Assembly (NCBI RefSeq): GCF_009707955.1
Contig: NZ_WMDQ01000021.1
Span: 1-46,671, forward strand
Reading direction: 5' to 3'
DNA from: Flavobacterium sp. LC2016-13
GTDB taxonomy: Bacteria; Bacteroidota; Bacteroidia; Flavobacteriales; Flavobacteriaceae
DNA: 46,671 nucleotides
In this document: positions 14,612 through 25,000 of the stretch, piece after piece
How the letters are laid out: the number at the start of each line of letters is the position of its first letter
How positions within the stretch are numbered: the first letter of the stretch is position 1
Program-made: the position numbers and the translations under genes
The notes under the pieces: model-generated
The model's database searches: none
What the model was told of the DNA's origin: nothing
What the model saw: the letters and a program-made list of their open reading frames with translations, nothing else

Positions 14612-15121
14612 ATGAGAACTTTAGAAATTCAAATAAATAAAACTAGGATTGTTTCACTTTTAATAATATCTGTTCTTGTGATATTTCTGGTAGTTTTATA
14701 TTACTACTCACTTTATCTTGAGGGAAAAATTTCTTTAAAGCTCAGTATTGTTTTGGTCATTGCGATTCCTTTTTTAAGTTATTTTTTTTGGTCAAGCCTA
14801 AAGAAAATAATAGCTAAAAAGCCTGGGTTAGTAATAGATAATCAAGGAATTCTAGATTATATGAGTTTTTCCGAAATTGGGATTATTTCTTGGAAAAATA
14901 TCACACATGCTAAAATTATTAAACATAAGTTTTCCGAATATTTACTTATAGGAATTAAGGATAATGAAATTATTTTGAATAGACTCAGTGGTTTGAAAAA
15001 AAATGTTATAAACAAACACATCGAAACTTTTGGGACTCCAATAGTTATAAGTTTAGACAATTTGAAAATCGATAAATCTGAAATAATTAAAATTTTCCAC
15101 GATAACATACAACCAAACTAA
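14612..15121 (+). CDS. membrane protein, STM3941-like (PH-like fold)
   Basis: 169 residues with two N-terminal membrane helices (about 15-35, IVSLLIISVLVIFLVVLYYY, and 44-62, LSIVLVIAIPFLSYFF). A cytoplasmic domain follows, with KPGLVIDNQGI near 74-84, then ISWKNITHAKI, a layout seen in STM3941-family and bacterial PH-domain-like membrane proteins. Strands alternate with charged turns to the end. It follows the attC-like unit by 22 bp and probably belongs to the same accessory island. Function unknown. Confidence 0.6.
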   Translation: MRTLEIQINKTRIVSLLIISVLVIFLVVLYYYSLYLEGKISLKLSIVLVIAIPFLSYFFWSSLKKIIAKKPGLVIDNQGILDYMSFSEIGIISWKNITHAKIIKHKFSEYLLIGIKDNEIILNRLSGLKKNVINKHIETFGTPIVISLDNLKIDKSEIIKIFHDNIQPN

Positions 15122-15379
15122 TAAAGTCGTCGTGTAAAAGCTATTACAATGGATTTGGGCTAAATATAAAGATAGTTAAAAACAAAAAAGCTCTAGATTT
15201 CTCTGAAGCTTTTTCTTTGAGTAGCGAGAAGCATTCAAATATCTAACCAGATTATCTTGGATCTTTACAGTATTTTAAAATGCGTATCTTAATTTTTCCT
15301 CTACTTTTTGTTTGCATATACACTTATATAAGTGCCAAAAGATATCAATCAAATTAAAAGTCCCTTTGATAGTTTGTAG
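15122..15379. other. intergenic: terminator hairpin copy 4 and a decayed tRNA-like 3' end
   Basis: Holds hairpin copy 4 (15184-15214) and then agtagcgagaagcattcaaa, which resembles the acceptor/T-arm end of a minus-strand tRNA gene. The T loop is broken and no full tRNA can be folded. No ORF seen. Confidence 0.4.
15184..15214 (-). terminator. dispersed terminator hairpin, copy 4
   Basis: aaaagctctaga (15186-15197) and tctgaagctttt (15202-15213), tttc loop. One more mismatch than copies 1-3. No minus-strand gene now ends here, so it may be a leftover or act for the plus-strand gene ending at 15121. Confidence 0.5.
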
Positions 15380-15398
15380 TGAAAAATATATATATTTG
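15366..15398 (+). promoter_or_regulatory. predicted Bacteroidota-type promoter
   Basis: TTG at 15366-15368 and TATATTTG at 15391-15398 with a 22-bp spacer fit the -33/-7 consensus (TTG...TAnnTTTG). The -7 box lies inside repeat copy B, ahead of the small exported protein gene. Confidence 0.45.
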
Positions 15399-15495
15399 AA
15401 AGATAAATAATGTATGAAATTTATCACACATATCTACCTGAATTTGGATGGCCTTGTATGGTTTTGTTACACATATAAGTTAGTTACCAGCAATT
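15380..15495 (+). repeat. dispersed repeat with promoter-like box, copy B
   Basis: Direct-repeat partner of 12801-12916, in the same orientation and also placed shortly before a small gene. The two copies bracket about 2.5 kb of cargo (three genes). Confidence 0.65.
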
Positions 15496-15529
15496 ATAAG
15501 ATGTTAATTTCTAAAAATTATGATTAATT

Positions 15530-16000
15530 ATGAAAAAGGCACTTCTAATTTGTTTTCTTTTTATATTTTCTATTGCAAATAGTCAAAATCTAACCATTAA
15601 ACAACTATTGTCCCTTAAAGGAGTATTCATTAGTGAAGTTTATAACGATCTGACAAAAAAAGGATGGAAGTTCTGTAGTGAAGATAATAAAAAAAATGGC
15701 GGTCAAACTACATATCTATATACTGAAAAAAATGGAAATTATTATTTTCTAACTTTATCATATCCTGAAGATTATCACATAAACAATATAAGGTTACAAT
15801 TTCTTAATTCTGAAAAATGTAAACTTTATCTAAATCAAATTAAAGCTTTGGGTTTTAAAAAAAAATCTTCACTTAAAGAGAAAAATAATATTACCAAAAT
15901 ATTTGAGAATTCAAAGACAATAATAAAATTTGTAAGTGAAAATAAAAAAAGGGAATATGAGCATGAATTTTTTTATTTTATTTATATAGTTGGGAAATAG
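15530..16000 (+). CDS. small exported protein of unknown function
   Basis: 156 residues. A Sec signal peptide (MKKALLICFLFIFSIANSQ, cleavage near NSQ) is followed by a basic domain with a KGWKFCSEDNKKNGGQTTYLY segment and alternating Tyr/Phe strands, like the small exported beta-rich proteins common in flavobacteria. There are two Cys in the mature part (in KFCSE and SEKCK), which could form a disulfide. It is preceded by repeat copy B with its predicted promoter and followed by a palindromic element. Family not recognised. Confidence 0.6.
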   Translation: MKKALLICFLFIFSIANSQNLTIKQLLSLKGVFISEVYNDLTKKGWKFCSEDNKKNGGQTTYLYTEKNGNYYFLTLSYPEDYHINNIRLQFLNSEKCKLYLNQIKALGFKKKSSLKEKNNITKIFENSKTIIKFVSENKKREYEHEFFYFIYIVGK

Positions 16001-16076
16001 TGGTTATACAAATCAAAAGTAACAGCTGGTAACAGCTACTCCTATCTAAAGCATCGTAAAGTTATTTACATACTAG

Positions 16077-16095
16077 CGCGAGCGTCCCGCTCGTG
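16077..16095. repeat. REP-like GC-rich palindrome
   Basis: cgcgagcg (16077-16084), loop tcc, cgctcgtg (16088-16095): an 8-bp stem with one wobble, strikingly G/C-rich against an AT-rich background, as expected of a REP-type extragenic palindrome. Confidence 0.45.
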
Positions 16096-16142
16096 AGCAC
16101 AACGAGATGTTGAAAAAGACGGTTCTAAAGATAGTTAAAACC

Positions 16143-16173
16143 AAAAAAGCTCCAGATTTCTCTGAAGCTTTGT
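16143..16173 (-). terminator. dispersed terminator hairpin, copy 5
   Basis: aaaagctccaga (16145-16156) and tctgaagcttt (16161-16171). It is followed by cttagtagccc, the same bases that flank copy 1 beside tRNA-Glu. Confidence 0.6.
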
Positions 16174-16177
16174 CTTA

Positions 16178-16206
16178 GTAGCCCTAACAGGACAATTTTC
16201 GAACCG
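16178..16206 (-). pseudogene. possible decayed tRNA 3' end
   Basis: The reverse complement reads ggttcgaaaattgtcctgtt then agggcta, i.e. a T-loop-like ttcgaaa and an acceptor-like end, abutting a terminator as at tRNA-Glu. No D arm or anticodon arm remains beyond it. It could be an integration scar or chance. Confidence 0.25.
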
Positions 16207-16287
16207 TTTTGTTGATGATTTAAAGACTTTAAATGTATGATTATTGCACTTTTGAATAACATAAAGCCACTTGATTTTGGTAATTTT

Positions 16288-16401
16288 TTAGTTTTCAAAA
16301 GCAGCTGTTGTCAATAGTTGTTTGTATTCATAATTATATTCTTCAGTCTTTTCATCAAAAACATTCATTTTGGTAACATTTCCATTTTTATCAAATTTTA
16401 A
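16288..16401 (-). pseudogene. C-terminal remnant of a minus-strand gene
   Basis: The minus frame gives LKFDKNGNVTKMNVF, then DEKTEEYNYEYKQLL, then TTAAFEN and a stop, well-formed protein-like sequence closed by a stop codon only one codon upstream. The K-F-D-K-x-G-x-V-T-K pattern is common in the tails of exported hydrolases and beta-rich proteins. It lies downstream of the barrel gene and seems to be what remains of a deleted gene. Confidence 0.35.
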
Positions 16402-16424
16402 TTAGTAGATGAAAGCTGTAAAAA

Positions 16425-18573
<2,149 letters not shown>

Positions 18574-18716
18574 TCTTGTCATAAGACAAATTAAAACTCT
18601 TTTTGTTAAACATAATAGTGAAAATATTTTTTTGATTTAATATAATATTCAAACCTTGATTTGTAATAATCTTTTTTTTAATAATGTTCAAAAATAATCA
18701 ATATTTTAAAGATATC

Positions 18717-19427
18717 TTATTTTCGATTTTGAAAACACTCACTCATTTCTTCTAAAATTTTTTCAGGATGATCAAAGATGAAAAAATGACCACCTTCAAG
18801 ACGATTATAACTTAATGGAAATGTTGTTTCTTCTTGCCATTTAAGTGCATCTTCTTGACTAATATCTTCTTTTGTTCCAGTTATTATTTTGATTGGAATA
18901 GAAAGTGGTTCCACTTTCTTATATTCGCTTGTTGCAACAATAGAAAAATCTGCTCTTAGAATTGGCTCAAAAAAAAGCATAGAATCTTTGTCATTTAAAA
19001 TTTCATGAGGAATACCGCCTAACATCTTCAATTCCATAATAAATTCTTCATAATTTAGGTTTTTTAATCTCTTCATTTTATCCCACGTAGACGGTGCACG
19101 ACATCCTGTTATAAAAATACTTTCAGGAAGTTTTTTTCCTTTCGATCTTAACTTCAAAACCAATAGATAGGAGATTAGTCCTCCCATACTGTGGCCATAA
19201 ATTATGTAAGGAGAATCAATTTCATTATCAATTTGTTGATACATATCTTCTACAAGATCATCAACTTCACAAAGGAGGTTTTCTCCAATGCGAGTTCCTC
19301 TTCCAGGGTAATCAGTTGTAATAAATGTGATGTTATCAGGGGCTATTTTTTTAAAAGTATCAAATGAATATTGATTTCCTCCTGCAAAACTAAAACACAA
19401 AACTTTATACTTTTGAGAACTTTTCAT
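18717..19427 (-). CDS. type II thioesterase (alpha/beta hydrolase)
   Basis: 236 residues, the usual size of stand-alone thioesterases of NRPS/PKS clusters (GrsT/SrfAD type). FSFAGGNQYSF (12-22) forms the oxyanion region, DYPGRGTR (39-46) is family-typical, the nucleophile is Ser80 in GHSMGG, and the catalytic His is His214 in GGHFFIFDHP; an acidic residue lies in the GTKEDI loop. It hydrolyses wrongly primed or stalled acyl groups from carrier proteins. It is 68 bp downstream of the PPTase gene and probably in the same transcript, and it diverges from the megasynthase genes. No thioesterase domain is seen inside the visible megasynthases, so this enzyme is not necessarily the chain-release enzyme. 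Confidence 0.88.
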   Translation of the reverse strand: MKSSQKYKVLCFSFAGGNQYSFDTFKKIAPDNITFITTDYPGRGTRIGENLLCEVDDLVEDMYQQIDNEIDSPYIIYGHSMGGLISYLLVLKLRSKGKKLPESIFITGCRAPSTWDKMKRLKNLNYEEFIMELKMLGGIPHEILNDKDSMLFFEPILRADFSIVATSEYKKVEPLSIPIKIITGTKEDISQEDALKWQEETTFPLSYNRLEGGHFFIFDHPEKILEEMSECFQNRK

Positions 19428-19495
19428 ATTTTATAATTTTACTTATTTCCATTTTATAATACCATGTTCTCTTGGAATTCCAATAAAAAAGCAGG

Positions 19496-20161
19496 TTACT
19501 TATTTTCTACTATATTAGAAATATTATCAAAGAATATTTCTTCGATTTTAATTTTTTTTTCATTCCCGCTTGATGCTATACTTGCCTTATACTTGTCATT
19601 AATAAAAATAGTTTCTATTTTGTAAGTTTGGTTGTTATAGATAACAATATCATGGATAACCTCTATTTCGTGGAAGATGCTGATTCCAAGTCCTGTTGCT
19701 TTTACAAGCGCCTCTTTTCGTGTCCAAAACTCAAAAAATTTAGATGTTGGATCTTTATCCTTTGTTATTATCTTCCATTCATTACTGCTAAACTGCTGAT
19801 TGTATTCTTCTAAATTTACTTCTTTAACTTCTTCAATATCAATTCCGATACTACCTTCAATACACACTGCACAAACTGCTATTCTTCCTGAGTGAGAAAT
19901 GTTAAAGTCAAAAGAATGAAAAAATGAAGGTTTTCCATATTCGTTATATTGGATATTTGATAAAGATAATATTTCTAAAAGTTTGTAATTATGAAGTTGA
20001 AACGTTAATAGCATTTTTCCGAGAAGTCCCAATTTACGATCAGTTTCCTGATAAAATCGCCGAATTCCTTCACTCATATTTAGTGGTAAGCGATTTAAAC
20101 ATAAATCATAAGAAACTGCTTTAAAAGCATCATCAATATTAGAAAAATAAATACTTATCAT
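19496..20161 (-). CDS. Sfp-type 4'-phosphopantetheinyl transferase
   Basis: 221 residues, typical of the Sfp branch. FNISHSG (86-92), GIDIE (106-110, the Mg-binding Asp and Glu) and FWTRKEALVKATG (145-157, Glu150 catalytic) are all present. It transfers phosphopantetheine from CoA to the conserved Ser of carrier proteins; the clients in this window would be the ACPs and PCPs of the three megasynthases (at least five carrier sites). It is the first gene of a minus-strand run with the thioesterase, facing the megasynthase operon. Broad specificity is normal for the family. Confidence 0.9.
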   Translation of the reverse strand: MISIYFSNIDDAFKAVSYDLCLNRLPLNMSEGIRRFYQETDRKLGLLGKMLLTFQLHNYKLLEILSLSNIQYNEYGKPSFFHSFDFNISHSGRIAVCAVCIEGSIGIDIEEVKEVNLEEYNQQFSSNEWKIITKDKDPTSKFFEFWTRKEALVKATGLGISIFHEIEVIHDIVIYNNQTYKIETIFINDKYKASIASSGNEKKIKIEEIFFDNISNIVENK

Positions 20162-20844
20162 AATTTATGTTCTTTTACTTTCAAGCAAGGCCAAGCAAAA
20201 ACTATTTACTGCATAGCTTCCCAATCCCTGCATGGATCCTCTTTCGAACCCTGTCCCAATTAATTTTGTAAATTATTACACAAAATGAACTCCAAGTCGG
20301 CAAATATAACAAAAGACGAATATAGAATATTACACTTTACAGTTAATTCAAAAAAAATCAAGAAGGATTTTCTTTAAAAGTTGATTTCGTTGAAATAACA
20401 CAATGCATAAATTAAAAATAGGCACTCTTGAATATTATTTTTTATGATAATTGGTTTACTATGTAGTAACGAAAATGAGTAAATTAAGTGTCTTTGAGGA
20501 ATTATTTAATTTATTTTTAGAACTAACCTTGAGAATTTTAATCTTGATAGTACTCATAATTCAATCAAAAAAATCAGGTAAAATAATAAGAATCAACATT
20601 ATAAAAAAAAGTGAAATTTCGAAAGTTTTAAATTTTGACAAATGTTAGAAAAACTCCAATTTAAATCGGAGAACATGTAAGAATAATAATAATATAATTA
20701 ATTTTTATTTTATACATTCGTAAAATATAATTTTTACTTTGTTAATTTAAAGAAAGAAGAATTACAAAAAGATCAATCTAAATAGGTCTTTACAAATTAT
20801 ATTATAAGATAATTGATTTTTTTTTTGTTAAATAATTTTAAAAA
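20162..20844. other. ~680-bp intergenic region between PPTase and lgt
   Basis: Contains the start regions of two divergent transcripts. One doubtful small ORF (20475-20648) is listed separately. tactttgttaattt near 20735-20748 is a possible -7 element for lgt. No RNA gene or repeat recognised. Confidence 0.4.
20475..20648 (+). CDS. doubtful small membrane peptide
   Basis: 57 residues from the ATG at 20475 (a 65-codon frame begins at 20451). One hydrophobic segment (FLELTLRILILIVLIIQ) is followed by a Lys/Ile-rich tail. The composition is what AT-rich noncoding DNA yields by chance, but it has a full transmembrane span and lies just ahead of lgt. Treat it as unproven. Confidence 0.2.
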   Translation: MSKLSVFEELFNLFLELTLRILILIVLIIQSKKSGKIIRINIIKKSEISKVLNFDKC

Positions 20845-21681
20845 ATGGAAAGTAAAATAATTAATTGGAATGTTGACCCCGTAATTTTTTGGATAACTGA
20901 TACCTTTCCGATTAAATACTACGGATTGCTTTTTGCAACGGGTATAGTTATAGCATATCTTATAATGAAAAGAATATATAAAAACGAAAATATCCCTCTT
21001 CAAAGTTTAGAGGATCTTTTTGTTTATGTTATTTTAGGAACAATTTTAGGTGCTAGATTGGGGCATTGTTTTTTTTATGAACCAGTTTATTATTTTAATA
21101 ACCCAATAGAAATTCTTTTACCCATAAAGGAAATAAATGGAGCCTATAAATTTACTGGTTTTACGGGTTTGGCAAGTCACGGAGGTGTGATAGGAGTATT
21201 TATTGCAATCTTTTTATATTGTAGAAAACATAAAGTTAAGTTGTTTTGGTTGCTTGATAGAATTGCTATAGTAAGTCCCATTTCTGCTGCATTTATTAGG
21301 TTTGGAAATTTTATGAATTCTGAAATTTACGGAAAGCCTACTAACGGTACTTGGGGTGTGGTTTTTCAAAGAGATGATGTTGATTTGATTCCAAGGCACC
21401 CGACACAATTATATGAAGCCTTTTCATATTTAACAATATTTGCTGTTTTACTTTTTATTTTTAAATCTAAAACCAATAATAAATCAGAGGGATTAATTTT
21501 TGGTTATTTTTTGGTTATGCTGTTTTCAGCTAGATTAGTTATTGAATTTTTTAAAGAAAATCAAGTTTCTTTTGAAAATAGTATGGCATTAAACATGGGG
21601 CAAATTTTGAGTTTGCCATTTATAGTAGCTGGAATTATTTTAATTGTTTTGAAGTCAAAAGTGATTCAAAAAAATAAGTAA
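20845..21681 (+). CDS. lgt: prolipoprotein diacylglyceryl transferase
   Basis: 278 residues, the normal size, with about seven membrane helices. Family signatures are present: LGARLGHCFFYEP (about 70-82), SHGGVIG (about 112-118, the equivalent of the HGG motif), RFGNFMNSEIYG (about 152-163, the Lgt signature R-x-G-N-F-x-N-x-E-x-x-G) and HPTQLYEA. It attaches diacylglycerol from phosphatidylglycerol to the lipobox Cys of prelipoproteins at the inner membrane. Its place next to PKS/NRPS genes is unusual: either it is the housekeeping copy beside which the cluster inserted, or a second, cluster-specific copy. There is a 387-bp gap to PKS1, so separate promoters are likely. Confidence 0.9.
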   Translation: MESKIINWNVDPVIFWITDTFPIKYYGLLFATGIVIAYLIMKRIYKNENIPLQSLEDLFVYVILGTILGARLGHCFFYEPVYYFNNPIEILLPIKEINGAYKFTGFTGLASHGGVIGVFIAIFLYCRKHKVKLFWLLDRIAIVSPISAAFIRFGNFMNSEIYGKPTNGTWGVVFQRDDVDLIPRHPTQLYEAFSYLTIFAVLLFIFKSKTNNKSEGLIFGYFLVMLFSARLVIEFFKENQVSFENSMALNMGQILSLPFIVAGIILIVLKSKVIQKNK

Positions 21682-22068
21682 ACGGGACTTATTTTTTTGA
21701 AATCAGGAGAGTTTTATTGGCTTTAAAAATAGTTAAAGCTATGCACTTTAGTGTATTTCGCTTTTATCTTCTAAAAAGGATATCTTTTTGGGAAAATTGA
21801 TTTTGAGTACTGAAAAGATTACAGATAAAATGGTTAACTAATATTTGGAGTATCACAGAGAACCAAATGATAGTAATACCAGTAACTCCATGATTGAAGA
21901 ATAATCCCACTTTGCAGACTTTTAGTCTGCTAAACCACTATGGACTTCCAATCCTTAGTGGTTTAAACTATGTTGTAAAAGATGAATATATATATATTAA
22001 AAATAGGAAGTAAAATTTAAGCATTTATATAAAGAAACTAAAGTATATAATTAATTTATTTAGCGAGC
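21682..22068 (+). promoter_or_regulatory. leader region of the megasynthase operon with two tandem hairpins
   Basis: Hairpin 1: gcagac (21914-21919)/gtctgc (21925-21930). Hairpin 2, directly adjoining: taaaccacta (21931-21940)/tagtggttta (21956-21965), a perfect 10-bp stem with a 15-base loop. No T run follows either, so these are not simple terminators; they may be an RNA leader structure or a small palindromic repeat. The promoter of the operon is expected here. Confidence 0.45.
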
Positions 22069-25000
22069 ATGAACAAGAACAGTTTAAACAAACATAATTT
22101 AACAGAAGGAGATTTTAAAAATTCAAATGACATTGCTATTGTTGGAATGAGTTGCAGATTTCCAGGCGATGCAAATACTCCAGAAGCTTTTTGGGATCTT
22201 ATTGAAAATAAGGTGGATGCGATAGATGATATTCCAAAAGAACGTTGGGATACTGAACGTTATTATGATCCTGAAAAAAACACCAAGGGTAAAATGTATA
22301 CAAAACAAGGTGGTTTTTTAAAAGATGTAGATTTGTTTGACAATTTGTTCTTTAAGATATCTCCATTTGAAACAGAGTCTCTTGATCCTCAAGTAAGACT
22401 AATGCTTGAGTTGGGTTATGAGGTTATAGAAGACGCTGGATTTGATTCTGATAAATTAAAAGGAAGTGTTACAGGAGTCTTTATAGGAATGACCATTGTA
22501 GACTATATTGAAAAAGATATTCGCTCTCCAAACCCAACGGCTATTAATGCTTATTCTGTAACGGGTACTCAAATGTCATCTGCTTCTGGTAGGATATCGT
22601 TTGCATTTGGTTTAGAAGGTCCTAGTATTACTTTGGACACAGCTTGTTCGTCATCTCTTACAACAGTGCATCTTGCATGCCAAAGTTTGTTATCTGGGGA
22701 TTCTAATCTTGCTATCGCGGGAGGAGTAAATCTTATTTTATCGCCGAAATATCATGTCGCTTTTTGTGAACTAAATGCATTGGCTAATGATTCAAGAAGT
22801 AAAGCATTTGATGCATCTGCTGACGGGTTTGTCAGATCCGAAGGCGCAGGACTTGTATTATTGAAGAGATATGAAGATGCTGTAAGGGATAAAGATAACA
22901 TCTTAGCAGTAATCAGTGGATCTGCAATAACTAATGATGGAACCAGCAAAGGTTATACAGTTCCAAAAATGGAATCCCAAGCAAAAGCTATACGTGCAGC
23001 AATGGATATGGCTATGGTTGGGCCTGATGACATAGATTATTTTGAAGCACATGGAACAGGTACTCCGGTTGGCGATCCTATTGAGATGGAAGGTATTGTA
23101 TCTGCATTTAAGGAAAGAAAATCTGATCAGAAATTATATGTAGGTTCTGTTAAAACTAATATTGGACATTGTGAATCTGCTGCTGGTATTGCTGGACTTA
23201 TAAAATCGGTATTAGCACTTCAAAACAATAAAATCCCTTCCAATCTACATTTTAACACTCCAAATCCAAACATAGACTGGGCTAATATTCCAGTTCAAAT
23301 ACCTACATCTACAGTAAAATGGCTACCTAATAAAAAAGCAAGATATGCTTCAGTGAGTGCATTTGGTCTAAGTGGTACCAATGTCAATGTTATTCTAAAA
23401 GAAGCCCCAAAAAGAGAGTCTTTAAATAATACAAATATTAAAGAAAAAGAACAATATATATTGCCTTTGGCGGCTGCAAACAACCAAGCACTTAAAATAC
23501 TAGCTGAGCAATATATTGATACTCTTAATATTTCAACAGAAAATGAATGGAAAGCTATATGTGCCGGTGCAGCTTTGCATCGATCACACTTAGGGTGTAG
23601 GTATGCTGCAAAAGGGAAATCTAGAGAGGAATTGATTAAAAGCCTTAAAGAATGCATCGATGATGATCTTGGAGTTTCCATTAATGGCGATGATAAAAAA
23701 ATAGTTTTTGTATTTCCTGGTCAAGGTTCACAGTGGGTTGGAATGGGATGTGAACTAATGAAAAAAGAACAAATATTTAAACAATCTATGCAGGACTGCG
23801 ATGCAGCTTTAAGTCATTTTGTGGATTGGTCATTGTTAGAAGAAATTGCTAAAGATGAAAATAACAGTCGATTTAGTGAAGTAGATTACATACAGCCAAT
23901 ACTTTTTGCTATTGAAGTTTCAATGGCAAAATTATGGGAATCATATGGTGTGAAACCAGATGTAGTGGTTGGACATAGTATGGGTGAAGTTGCCGCAGCT
24001 CATATTGCTGGTGTTCTAAGCCTTGAAGATGCAGCTGCAATAATTTGTAAGCGTAGCTCCCTTGCAAAAACAGTAAGTGGTGAAGGAGCGATGTTACTTG
24101 TTGAATTAAGCTTTGAAGAAGCTCAAAAAATTATAATAGGACATGAAGAGTTTGTTGCCATTGGTGCTTGCAATGGTCCTCGTTCAACAGTGCTTTCAGG
24201 AAGTTCATCAAGCATTAATGAAATTGTGACTTTATTAAATGAAAGAGAAATATTTAATCGTTTAATTAAAGTTGATTATGCTTCGCACAGTCCTCAGATG
24301 GATCAATTGAAACCAAAACTCCTAGAGGAAATTAAAAATATAAATCCAAATAAAGGTTCTGTTCCAATTTATTCAACAGTTCATAATAAAATAATGGACG
24401 GAACTCATTTTAATTCACAATATTGGACGGATAACTTACGTAAACCTGTTTTATTCGCTCAAGCGGTTGAACAATTGTTAATAGAAAATGATTGTGTTTT
24501 TGTTGAGGTAAGCCCACATCCAATTCTAGTCCAATTAATTGAACAGGGAATTGAGCATTATAACAAAGCATCTTCGTATGTTATTCATACCATTAAAAGA
24601 GATATTTCTCAAAGTAACGAATTTATTAATAGTTTTAAAAACCTTTATGAAAATAGCGTTAGGGTTGATTGGAATAAATTTTATGAAAATGCGGTTGTTA
24701 ACCATGATCAACTTCCAACTTATCCGTGGCAAAAAGATCGTTTTTGGATTGATAATGCTGAAACATCTACATTTGGTTATTCATCTGGAACAATACATCC
24801 TTTTTTAGGTAGAGAGATAAAATTTGCAAATGATAAAAATATTATATACTGGGAAAGTGTAATTGATTTAGCTTCTTTACCTTATCTGAAAGATCATCAG
24901 GTTAAAAACACTGTTATTTTCCCTGCGGCAGGATATTTGGAGTTAATATATGCAGCTATACGCCAATCATTTGGGATGGGTTTTCATCAAATATGCGATA

